Source: Bacteroidia bacterium (GTDB taxonomy: Bacteria; Bacteroidota; Bacteroidia; B-17B0; Aurantibacillaceae). Taken from it: 64,000 nt of DNA. The notes under the pieces are model-generated. The model made no database searches, was not told where the DNA came from, and was given only the letters and a program-made list of their open reading frames with translations. The stretch is taken from the NCBI GenBank assembly GCA_016787445.1, contig JAEUTQ010000028.1, forward strand, positions 32,243 through 96,242, read 5' to 3'. This document shows positions 18,010-26,537 of the stretch, in pieces. How positions within the stretch are numbered: the first letter of the stretch is position 1; each line of letters begins with the position of its first letter. The position numbers and the translations under genes are program-made.

Positions 18010-20097
18010 ATGGATGCTAGCCTTTTTATAGATCTTGTCAAACAATTTGATGCAATCTCAATTATTGAGAAAGATGTCACTACACCGACTGAAAAGAGTA
18101 ATGGCCTGTTAGTCGTTGAAGTAACGTACAACGTAAATGGCAAATCTTATACGACACAAAAGCTCTATTACAAAGATATTACAAGCCTTGATCGTATTGA
18201 TAATAAGCAAGCACTAATCGATTATTTTGGGAGTCCAATCTATTGGTTGGATTTAGACCACCATGATTGGCCACAAGGTGCTGGGGAAAGTGATTTAGAA
18301 AAAATAGTAATCCCGGAAATTGCCTCGAAAGGCGACACAGAATTTATTACTTTCTTAACTTCTCTTGCCAACAATAAGCAAACAGGACTAATTCAGCAGA
18401 TCACTGCTGATGGTCGTTCTGCACAGTATTACCACAATCTTGAAAATAATAATCATTGGCATGATTTAATTGTTCTAATTAAAGCCTTTATTAATTCAGG
18501 TGGCGAGGAAATAGATAAAAAATATTTTTCAAGATTAATTTTTAATTGGTCAGGAGATAAAAACACACAGCGTGCTCGTGCAACACTTACAAATAAGGCC
18601 TTTCCATGTAGTCGAAAAATCATAGAAGAATTAAAGAAGAATATTAAAAGCATAAAATCTGAAATCATGAAATCAGAAGTGATCGAATTATTAAAGCAGA
18701 AAAAGCAAATCATTTTACAAGGTCCTCCAGGTACCGGTAAAACAAGATTGGCAAAAGAATTAGCAGCGGAGTTATGCTCCGATTTTTTGTTACAAGAATC
18801 ACATCGAAATCAAATCAACTCTATTTTAACTACTGGATTAACAATAAATACTGTTGAAGGAAGTCCATTTTTAATTGAAAGTGCAGAAAACGGTAGTTAT
18901 AAATTGAAAATAGGAGCTGGCACTGCACCTTACTCAATAACTACTGATCAAATTATAAAAGTTGATAACGAACCTACAGGCGGTATCTCCGGTAAAAGTT
19001 ATGCTAGAGGTTTGGCTGCATATGTGAAACCAAAAATTGCAGAGCAAAACATTGAATTGATTCAATTTCATCCTGCATATTCCTATGAAGATTTTGTGAG
19101 AGGTATTTCAATAAAAACAGAAGATGGTGTGCCAAATTATTTTTCTGAGAACAAGACGTTAGGACTTTTAGCAGCTAAAGCATTGGCTAATTATGAGAAA
19201 AGCCAAATGAAAACGACAGAACTATCGAAAGAATATTGGGTGGAAAATAAATTTGATGAGTTTAAATTCTTTCTGGAAAGTGATTTAGAAATTACAGGTC
19301 CTTTACAATTAACAGAGAGCGTTAAATTAAAAAAAATCGAAGATGATGCTTTTAGATACAGTGGTTCTGACTGGGGCAATTCATCAAGAATAAATTTCAA
19401 GGATTTTATAAAATTAGCAATTCATAACCTCGAAAGACAGGGTGATATTGAAATAACAAAAGAACTTTCGCTTCACGCGTTTTATCGTAAAACATATTAT
19501 ACGGCATTACTAGACCACTTTTATGATAAGGCAGGCCAATATACTCCAACGATCAACGCTGTTGAGCCCCTTAAAAACTATGTTCTTATTATCGATGAAA
19601 TTAATAGAGCAAATTTACCAAGTGTTTTGGGTGAATTAATTTATGCCCTTGAATACAGAGGTGAACCTGTAAAAAGTATTTACAAAATTGCTGATGATGG
19701 TTCATTAGTTTTACCTCCAAACCTTTTAATCATCGGAACAATGAATACGGCCGACAGAAGTGTTGGTCATATTGATTATGCTATACGCAGAAGGTTTGCA
19801 TTCGTTGAAGTATTGCCATCAGATGAAGTAATTGATCAAGTGGTTACAGATGCAGCATTAAAGCAAAAATCTAAAACATTATATTCTTCAATTGCATCTC
19901 TATTTACCAAAGACAAAATCGCCTCTGATTTTAATGCAAAAGATGTTCAATTAGGTCACAGCTATTTTCTTGCTCAAACAGAACCTGAGTTAAGACGAAA
20001 ATTAGAATTTGAAATTAAACCAATACTTCGCGAATATTTGAAGGATGGTATTTTACTAAACGAAACAGCTTCTGAAATAGAAAAATTGAGTGTATAA
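18010..20097 (+). CDS. McrB-like GTPase/AAA+ restriction subunit
   Basis: 695 aa. An N-terminal region of about 230 residues without a recognised modified-DNA reader precedes an AAA+ domain with Walker A GPPGTGKT (238-245), Walker B VLIIDEINRANLP (about 524) and the McrB-type NTADRS sensor (GTMNTADRSVG). It is probably the motor of a two-gene modification-dependent restriction system with the next gene, with which it overlaps by 8 bp. It starts 11 bp after hsdR, so all these genes may share transcripts. Which modification is read is unknown. Confidence 0.85.
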   Translation: MDASLFIDLVKQFDAISIIEKDVTTPTEKSNGLLVVEVTYNVNGKSYTTQKLYYKDITSLDRIDNKQALIDYFGSPIYWLDLDHHDWPQGAGESDLEKIVIPEIASKGDTEFITFLTSLANNKQTGLIQQITADGRSAQYYHNLENNNHWHDLIVLIKAFINSGGEEIDKKYFSRLIFNWSGDKNTQRARATLTNKAFPCSRKIIEELKKNIKSIKSEIMKSEVIELLKQKKQIILQGPPGTGKTRLAKELAAELCSDFLLQESHRNQINSILTTGLTINTVEGSPFLIESAENGSYKLKIGAGTAPYSITTDQIIKVDNEPTGGISGKSYARGLAAYVKPKIAEQNIELIQFHPAYSYEDFVRGISIKTEDGVPNYFSENKTLGLLAAKALANYEKSQMKTTELSKEYWVENKFDEFKFFLESDLEITGPLQLTESVKLKKIEDDAFRYSGSDWGNSSRINFKDFIKLAIHNLERQGDIEITKELSLHAFYRKTYYTALLDHFYDKAGQYTPTINAVEPLKNYVLIIDEINRANLPSVLGELIYALEYRGEPVKSIYKIADDGSLVLPPNLLIIGTMNTADRSVGHIDYAIRRRFAFVEVLPSDEVIDQVVTDAALKQKSKTLYSSIASLFTKDKIASDFNAKDVQLGHSYFLAQTEPELRRKLEFEIKPILREYLKDGILLNETASEIEKLSV

Positions 20098-21367
20098 TCT
20101 TGTAAAATATAAAGAACACTTTTGCGGAGAAATTCCGCTTGATTCCTTACAAATATCGGGTGAGCATGAATTTTATTTCCCTAAGAGGCGTGAAAATTCA
20201 AGATACAAATGTGTTGGTATTTATCCTGGAGAGACAAGCTGCCGGGTAGAGTTATCATACTTCATAGGCGTTGATTGGATCAGCAAAAATCAACCCATTT
20301 ACATTGAACCAAAGTTAAATTCCGGTAGCAATCAAACCAATTATCTTAAAATGCTCTTTGAGTCGTTAAGGTTTCAAGAGGCAAGTGAATCCCTATCTGA
20401 ATTATTTCTGATAAAGTTTGATGAAGAGCATATTGAAATAGATCAGAAAGACGATTTGCTTACACCCTTATTAATTGTCCAATTCCTTCAATTGGTAAAA
20501 GCAATTGTTCGTAAAGGAGTGAAAAAGTCATATTATAAAGTTGAGCAAAACATTCATAGTAGAGTAAAAGGAAAAATTCAAGTATCAAAAACCATTAAAT
20601 TAAACCATTCTAAAAGTAAGTTATTAGATACTTATTGTTCCTTTGAACAGTTTGGAGTGAATGGAATTGAAAATCGCTTGATTAAAAAGGCTTTACTATT
20701 TACACAAAAATTCTTGCCTACATTAAGATCATTCAACTCGGACAAATACACAATAGAAGCGTTTAATTACATCATGCCTGCCTTTGAGCATGTTACTGAT
20801 GAGGTAAATCTAAATGAAATCAAATTCAGTAAAGCAAATGCTTTCTACAGGGAGTATGAGTCAGCCATTAAGTTAGCTAAACTAATTTTAAAAAGATTTG
20901 GTTATAATATTTCAAACACCCAAAAAGATGGAAAAATTAAAACACCTCCTTTTTGGATTGACATGTCTTTACTGTTTGAATTATATGTATTAGGGCTACT
21001 GAAAGAAAAATATGGCAATGCTATCAGCTACCAGGAAAAAGCGAATTATGGTTACCTTGATTTTATGCTTAATGACCCTGATTCAAAAATAGTGATAGAT
21101 GCAAAATACAAGCCTCAGTATTCGAACGAATATATCATTGATGATATCCGTCAGATCAGCGGTTATTGTCGCGATAAACGAATCCTAAACAAAATGGGGT
21201 ATTTGCCACCAGATTACAATAAAACTGTCTTAAAAGGCCTTATTATTTATCCTGATGGCGAATATTTAGACAAAGATCAGAAAGAAACGATAATGATAGA
21301 GAAAGTCGAACCAATAGAAGAATTTGTTGAATTATACAAGATGAAGGTACGGCTTCCGGCTTTGTAA
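20090..21367 (+). CDS. McrC-like nuclease subunit
   Basis: 425 aa, GTG start at 20090 inside the McrB-like gene. The McrC-type 5-methylcytosine restriction fold is seen: an N-terminal body with VKGKIQVSKTI, and a C-terminal PD-(D/E)XK nuclease (YLDFML..DPDSKIVIDAKYKP, with the Asp-Ala-Lys triad near residue 335). It supplies the cutting activity for the McrB-like partner. Confidence 0.85.
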   Translation: MYNLVKYKEHFCGEIPLDSLQISGEHEFYFPKRRENSRYKCVGIYPGETSCRVELSYFIGVDWISKNQPIYIEPKLNSGSNQTNYLKMLFESLRFQEASESLSELFLIKFDEEHIEIDQKDDLLTPLLIVQFLQLVKAIVRKGVKKSYYKVEQNIHSRVKGKIQVSKTIKLNHSKSKLLDTYCSFEQFGVNGIENRLIKKALLFTQKFLPTLRSFNSDKYTIEAFNYIMPAFEHVTDEVNLNEIKFSKANAFYREYESAIKLAKLILKRFGYNISNTQKDGKIKTPPFWIDMSLLFELYVLGLLKEKYGNAISYQEKANYGYLDFMLNDPDSKIVIDAKYKPQYSNEYIIDDIRQISGYCRDKRILNKMGYLPPDYNKTVLKGLIIYPDGEYLDKDQKETIMIEKVEPIEEFVELYKMKVRLPAL

Positions 21368-21486
21368 CCTGAAAGCATAGATAAATGTATTATCAGTACC
21401 TCATGATTACAAATACTATTGCAAATCAATTAGTTATGATTATTGTAACCCGTTTTCATATATATAGTTAGAGAGAAGTTCAAGAA

Positions 21487-22101
21487 ATGAAATACAACGA
21501 GATCATACAGTTAATTGATGCCAGGGATAAGAAGGGATGGGAAGCTCTTTATATATTGTATGGTAAAAAGTTTTACGGCTTTGCGGTAGATAAGTGGTTG
21601 TTTTCAGAAGATGAAGCCTGGGACATCGTTTATCAGACACTTGAAACAATTGTCCTTAAAATAGGAGAATATGAGATTGAATCGCAATCGCATTTTGACA
21701 ATTTGATCTATAAGATATTTACCAATTTCCTTCGGCAGTTTTATAGAAAAAAGAAAGTGAAATCCGAGCAAGTGCAATTACTTCCTTTAAAAGAGATGGA
21801 TATTTACGAAGGTATTGAAGAAGATGAAGGGTGGAATGATTCAAACATTAAAGTTCCTTTTAACGAAGAGTTTTTTAATGACAATGAAACCGAAATCTCA
21901 GAAAACCCGAATCTCAATTTATTGTCAATAGCACTGAGTAAATTAACTCCTTTAGAAAGGGATTTACTCTTATTGAAAGCGAATGATTTTACCTATGATG
22001 AAATTGCAAAAATGCTGAAAATTGAAAACAATCAGTTAAAGGTTAAACATCATCGGGCAAAACGAAAATTATTACAAATACTACAATCAGAACAAAAATA
22101 A
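21487..22101 (+). CDS. ECF-like sigma-70 factor heading the Argonaute cluster
   Basis: 204 aa. A sigma-2 region (about 1-85: SEDEAWDIVYQTLETIV, then FDNLIYKIFTNFLRQFYRKKK) and a sigma-4 helix-turn-helix (about 150-200: LTPLERDLLLLKANDFTYDEIAKMLKI, VKHHRAKRKLL). The linker between is unusually acidic (EGIEEDEGWNDS). No anti-sigma factor with a membrane anchor is next to it. It starts 119 bp after the mcrC-like gene and is followed after 5 bp by the next gene, so it may control the cluster itself. Confidence 0.8.
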   Translation: MKYNEIIQLIDARDKKGWEALYILYGKKFYGFAVDKWLFSEDEAWDIVYQTLETIVLKIGEYEIESQSHFDNLIYKIFTNFLRQFYRKKKVKSEQVQLLPLKEMDIYEGIEEDEGWNDSNIKVPFNEEFFNDNETEISENPNLNLLSIALSKLTPLERDLLLLKANDFTYDEIAKMLKIENNQLKVKHHRAKRKLLQILQSEQK

Positions 22102-22106
22102 TAGCT

Positions 22107-22703
22107 ATGAAAAATCAAAATAAAAAAATGGATCCTGTAGATGAAGCGCTAAAGCTTTTGATGCTTTCTGAAAATTCAGGGGATGCAAAAGCTATTGACA
22201 CTTCTGACCAGTTGAATTATATTACAACTGCCATCTACAGTAAAGAACTTTCAGATGAAGGTGCTAAAAAAATGATCGGTAAACTCTATGAAAACTTAGC
22301 AGTTGATTCATTAGGAGTATTAATTGAAAATGCTTTAGCTAAGGTTAATCCGGATATTAATGCAATTGCTGGTAAAACCAACTTGCCGGAAAATAGCATT
22401 GAGCAACTGAAATCAGACGCGATATTCGCCAACAGTATTCCTGTTATATCATTAAGGAATCTGTTAAAGGAATTGCAAATTCCCTTTGAGAAAGCGGAAC
22501 AGGCAATTTTAAAATCATTCCATATTTTAAAGAGTGACCTTGCCTTCTCTGCATCTTCAATGAGCAATTTGCGTTTGGCGTATCGTAGAAGAAATTCAAA
22601 ATTGTCTTCAAATACAAAATCAGGAAAATCTGATAGTCAGTATTTGTTTGAAAATGAAGAAGCACTTTCAAAATATTTGAAAAGATTAAGCGAACTCTAT
22701 TAA
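22107..22703 (+). CDS. Unknown 198-aa protein, possible DNA-binding or sigma partner
   Basis: A soluble helical protein with no recognised enzyme motif. A segment in the middle (VNPDINAIAGKTNLPENSIEQLKSD) has the look of a lambda-repressor-like helix-turn-helix, and VISLRNLLKELQIPFEKAEQAI resembles the last helices of such folds. The C-terminal 45 residues are basic and serine-rich. It lies 5 bp after the sigma gene and 12 bp before the nuclease gene. A role as regulator or antitoxin-like partner of the sigma factor is a guess. Confidence 0.55.
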   Translation: MKNQNKKMDPVDEALKLLMLSENSGDAKAIDTSDQLNYITTAIYSKELSDEGAKKMIGKLYENLAVDSLGVLIENALAKVNPDINAIAGKTNLPENSIEQLKSDAIFANSIPVISLRNLLKELQIPFEKAEQAILKSFHILKSDLAFSASSMSNLRLAYRRRNSKLSSNTKSGKSDSQYLFENEEALSKYLKRLSELY

Positions 22704-22715
22704 ATAAGTAAAACG

Positions 22716-23741
22716 ATGAGAGGTAATAAACTTGAATGGTCATTTTCTGCACTTAGTACACTTCGCAAGTGTAATAGGATGTACTATTTCCAGTATTTAA
22801 CACCATCTCATCATTTTACTCATCCTTTTAGAAGGAAGGCTCACGAGTTGAAGAAATCTAAAAATCTTCTGATGTGGCGCGGTTCCATTATTGATAAAAT
22901 AATGGAAATAGAAATCATGCCATTGATAAAAGAAAAGAAAGATATTGACTTTGAACAGGTAACTACGAATGCTGTAGAATTGGCAAAAAGACAATTTAAG
23001 TTTTCCGAACAAAAGCTGTATCGCATTAAAGAGAACTCAGAAAGTAAAGTAGGCAATGATTATTGCATTCTTGACATACACGAAGCAAATGTTCCATATA
23101 CGGAAGAACAATTGCAGAACGTGTATGATTCTGTGAAGCAAATTATCATAGGTATTCCTGAAATCAAAATGCCCAATGGAGAAACAGTACTTACCTTCTT
23201 AAAAAAGGCATCTTTTATTGTGCCAAACTTAAGGGGCTGGAGCTTTGAATTTGAAAATATTAGAATTAGTCCGCAAATTGACTTATTCATGTTTGTCGAA
23301 AATAAAGCGGTCGTACTTGACTGGAAAGTTTCTGAAAGTGCAGTGAGCGATTATTCAAGACAGTTGGTAATGGGAGGTATTACAGTAATGGATACCTACC
23401 GTAAAAAATCAGAAGCCGGAACTGGTAAACGATTAACCTTTTCCGATATCAGGCTTTTAGAAGTTAATTTATTTAAGAAATCTGCGGTTGAACACAGCTT
23501 TAATAAAGAAGTGGTGAACGAGTGTGTCGATTATATTTATTTGAATAGCGAAGACATTGAATTATTGACAGAAGGAAAATCGTTTGATCAATTAAACATT
23601 GAGGATTTCCCAATAACAGATAAAGAAGGGACATGCTTTTTTTGCAAGTTTCGCCCATTATGTGCACACATTTTAACGAATAAAAATCAATACCATGAAG
23701 AGACATACTACAACTCTTTTCAAGCTGAACAACCTGCATAA
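22716..23741 (+). CDS. Cas4/RecB-like PD-(D/E)XK nuclease with an Fe-S cysteine set
   Basis: 341 aa. An N-terminal Cys19 (LRKCNRMYYFQY) and a C-terminal cluster Cys307, Cys310, Cys316 (TCFFCKFRPLC) match the four cysteines that hold a 4Fe-4S cluster in Cas4 and AddB. The nuclease core has Asp189 (SPQIDLF) and Asp202-Trp-Lys204 (VLDWKV). A 5'-3' or nicking activity on DNA is expected from family knowledge, but the substrate is unknown. The gene overlaps the Argonaute gene by 47 bp if that starts at 23695, which suggests tight coupling. Confidence 0.85.
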   Translation: MRGNKLEWSFSALSTLRKCNRMYYFQYLTPSHHFTHPFRRKAHELKKSKNLLMWRGSIIDKIMEIEIMPLIKEKKDIDFEQVTTNAVELAKRQFKFSEQKLYRIKENSESKVGNDYCILDIHEANVPYTEEQLQNVYDSVKQIIIGIPEIKMPNGETVLTFLKKASFIVPNLRGWSFEFENIRISPQIDLFMFVENKAVVLDWKVSESAVSDYSRQLVMGGITVMDTYRKKSEAGTGKRLTFSDIRLLEVNLFKKSAVEHSFNKEVVNECVDYIYLNSEDIELLTEGKSFDQLNIEDFPITDKEGTCFFCKFRPLCAHILTNKNQYHEETYYNSFQAEQPA

Positions 23742-26082
23742 TTTAAAATTCCCTTTTAAATTAATGCAATTGGAACTTCAAGAAATTGAAAATGATCCGG
23801 CTTTAAATAATAGAAACATTCAGAAGGTGCTAATGAAATTGGCATCAGAAACTTCTGGACCTGTTGCCCTTTATTATAAGGACGGAATTAAGTATGTAGC
23901 AGTAAAGGCAGATACAACAGTAGAAAGTAAAGAAATTCATCTTTCTCCAATGATTGCTAAGGTGACGCTTCTAAAAGATGTCTATGAATTAAATTTTGAT
24001 GCCCTAACCGCTGAAAACCGAGAGTTGGCCGTTAGATTTTTGGAATTTTCAATCAAGGAGCACGTTGGGAATCACCCGAAACTTTGGAGATACTCAAGTA
24101 ACCAATATTTTTTACGTAAACCGATCTTTCAGGAACCATATTCGAATATTGACGTTTATAGTGGTTTTACTTTTAAAGTTATTCCTCAGCCTGATGGCAA
24201 TTTCTATATCGGATTGGACTTATCATATAAATATACCGATAAGAAATTCCTTCACGAACATTTAAAGGGAAGCGACTTGACAGTATTAAAAAAGCGATTT
24301 AAAGGGAAAAGATGTTTATATTTTGGAGGCGACAGTTGGTATCCGGTTCAAATTGCAGATTTCGGAAAGGCAATTAAGGAGCAGGAGTTTTCTTTAAATG
24401 GTAAAAAACATACCGTTTACAATTGGGCTTTGAACAACACCAAGTCTGAAACTTTTAACATGCAAAAGCATTTGTTTCCCGATTCACCAGCACTAATCTT
24501 TAATTATCCGGGAAATACATCCAAATATTTTAATGGTGCAGCCTGTCTTGCGAAGTTTTTACATACCACCTCTGATAATTTTGTTAACGGGATGCATAAT
24601 AAGACAATTCAGATACCTGGTAGTAGATTTCATTATTTGAAGGGGTTTGTAAAACATAATTTACAAGGGATAAATTTCAATGGCGTTACTTTGGATATTT
24701 CGCTATATCCGTTAAAAGAAACTCTTAAAGTATTCCCTTTACCAGGTTTGAAATTTAATAAAGGTCAGGAAATTAAAGCCGTTCCAATTTCTGAAAAATA
24801 TGAAAGCCTTGTTGATGGTTTCGGAAAAAACAGACGAGTGAATATTTTAAGAAACGGAATTTTAAATACATCCCAGTTCGGCCCACAATATTTATTGGTA
24901 CCTGATTCGGTTGACTTCCGTCTTGCCAAAGCAATTCAGGAGTGTTTCACGAAAGATCTCAAAATTATTGCTCCGAACTTTGATAAGTTTGAACTTGTAA
25001 TTTACAAAGATCTGAAAGGTACTAGTGCGCTAAAGCAATACAACGAAATTAAAGCTACATTACAGAAGCATAATGCTACCCACGGTTCTGCTATTTTTCT
25101 TTTACCAGAGGTAGATGATGATATTACAGGATACATAAGAAATCTGCATGATTGTGTAAAAAAGAAATTTTATAAGAACATAAGATTTCAGTGTGCCTCG
25201 GTTTCAAAAGTGGCTTCTTTTTTCAGAAGTTTCACAAATAAAGATTCTGGTTATGAATTTCGCTTGACTCAGGATAAATTGAAAGCGTACAGATCATATA
25301 GCAGTAATTTATTTTTTGAGTATTTAATTGTCAATCAGAAATGGCCCTATGCTTTAACTCAAGCGTTGAACCATGATATTTATATAGGGCTGGACGTTCA
25401 TGATCATTATGCCGGTTTCATTTTCTTCTACAAAAATGGAGAAAAAATAGTGTTTGATTACAAAGAGGTTTCGGATAGGACTGGTACGTTCCGTAATGAA
25501 AAAATTAGTGCGAAGGTCATCATTGAAGTTTTATTAAGCAATTTGAAAAGGCACATTCCTTCACATGCTGTAAATCCCAATAGTATCGTTTTATTACGTG
25601 ATGGAAGAAGTTTTGGAGAAGAGGGCAAGGCAATGCGTGCAGTCATTGAGGAATTAGCAACAGCTAATCTAATTGATAAGAGCAAAGTTAAGTGGGGAAT
25701 AGTTGACGTACATAAGAATACAGCTATACCGTATAGGGCGGCAATTGATAATGGAGGGTACAACGGCCTAACAAATCCATTGGCTGGTACATATAAGCTT
25801 TTTGATGAGAAAAGTGGATTTCTATTTAACACCGGCTTTCCATTTAAAGTTCCGGGAACGGTACAGCCCATTTACGTCTCGTTAATAGAAGGTGATGTTC
25901 ACTTTGAAACAGTAATGCAGGATATTTTTCATCAATGTATTTTAGCCTTTTCTGCTCCTGACAAAGGAGGTTCTTTACCAGTTGTACTTAAACTGATTGA
26001 TACGATGATTAGACCATTTGCACATCAAGTAACTGAAAAATTATTGGAAGAGCAAGAGGAAACATTAGCGACATTAAACTAA
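23695..26082 (+). CDS. Long prokaryotic Argonaute (pAgo), predicted catalytically active
   Basis: 795 aa from ATG 23695 (an alternative ATG at 23764 would give 772 aa). N-terminal, PAZ-like and linker regions occupy about the first 400 residues, a MID region follows (to about 555), and the PIWI domain ends the protein. The PIWI motifs are IGLDVHDHYAGF (Asp567), TFRNEKIS (Glu602, the glutamate finger), LLRDGRSF (Asp636) and LPVVLKLIDTMIR (Asp769). The intervals of 35, 34 and 133 residues are close to those of active bacterial Argonautes, so guide-directed target cleavage is predicted. It is flanked by a Cas4-like nuclease and a small helical protein. Confidence 0.88.
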   Translation: MKRHTTTLFKLNNLHNLKFPFKLMQLELQEIENDPALNNRNIQKVLMKLASETSGPVALYYKDGIKYVAVKADTTVESKEIHLSPMIAKVTLLKDVYELNFDALTAENRELAVRFLEFSIKEHVGNHPKLWRYSSNQYFLRKPIFQEPYSNIDVYSGFTFKVIPQPDGNFYIGLDLSYKYTDKKFLHEHLKGSDLTVLKKRFKGKRCLYFGGDSWYPVQIADFGKAIKEQEFSLNGKKHTVYNWALNNTKSETFNMQKHLFPDSPALIFNYPGNTSKYFNGAACLAKFLHTTSDNFVNGMHNKTIQIPGSRFHYLKGFVKHNLQGINFNGVTLDISLYPLKETLKVFPLPGLKFNKGQEIKAVPISEKYESLVDGFGKNRRVNILRNGILNTSQFGPQYLLVPDSVDFRLAKAIQECFTKDLKIIAPNFDKFELVIYKDLKGTSALKQYNEIKATLQKHNATHGSAIFLLPEVDDDITGYIRNLHDCVKKKFYKNIRFQCASVSKVASFFRSFTNKDSGYEFRLTQDKLKAYRSYSSNLFFEYLIVNQKWPYALTQALNHDIYIGLDVHDHYAGFIFFYKNGEKIVFDYKEVSDRTGTFRNEKISAKVIIEVLLSNLKRHIPSHAVNPNSIVLLRDGRSFGEEGKAMRAVIEELATANLIDKSKVKWGIVDVHKNTAIPYRAAIDNGGYNGLTNPLAGTYKLFDEKSGFLFNTGFPFKVPGTVQPIYVSLIEGDVHFETVMQDIFHQCILAFSAPDKGGSLPVVLKLIDTMIRPFAHQVTEKLLEEQEETLATLN

Positions 26083-26093
26083 AAAAACTAACC

Positions 26094-26537
26094 ATGAGCG
26101 AAATATCTTTAATAACAAAACGGTATGATGATATTGTTGATTTTACTTCTAAAGTCAATAAATCCGTAATCGTATTCAAGAAAAAAACTCTCTTGAATGA
26201 AAGGGGTATTTCTGATAAATACCCAAAACTGAAACTTAAACAAGAAGAAGTTGACAAAGCGGAAGCTGAACTTTTAGACTCTTTATTGCAACTTGAGCAA
26301 TTGGCAAAGGAAACCGAATATAGCAATAAGCTTACTGGTTTATCTGAAAGCTCTGTACTGCGGCAAATGGTATTTAATAACGAAACGGATAGAAAGGAAA
26401 TTGAATCGATAATTCAAAATTTAAAAGAACATAAACCGTTTGAAAAATTTCACTTTGTAATGCTTGATAAAATCATCTCAGCATTAGATAACGAAAGAAA
26501 TTTATTATTCAGAAAACTACGCACTGCAAGAGGATGA
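26094..26537 (+). CDS. Small helical coiled-coil protein of the Argonaute cluster
   Basis: 147 aa, almost all helical, with heptad patterns (KLKQEEVDKAEAELLDSLLQLEQLAKE). No cysteines or enzyme motifs. It lies 11 bp after the Argonaute gene and overlaps the protease gene by 4 bp (ATGA), so it is coupled to both. It could bridge or hold the two proteins or be an inhibitor, which is inference. Confidence 0.55.
   Translation: MSEISLITKRYDDIVDFTSKVNKSVIVFKKKTLLNERGISDKYPKLKLKQEEVDKAEAELLDSLLQLEQLAKETEYSNKLTGLSESSVLRQMVFNNETDRKEIESIIQNLKEHKPFEKFHFVMLDKIISALDNERNLLFRKLRTARG

Noticed and set aside
22716..23741. CRISPR Cas4 adaptation gene
   Set aside because: No cas1, cas2 or array is found; the gene is better read as part of the Argonaute cluster.
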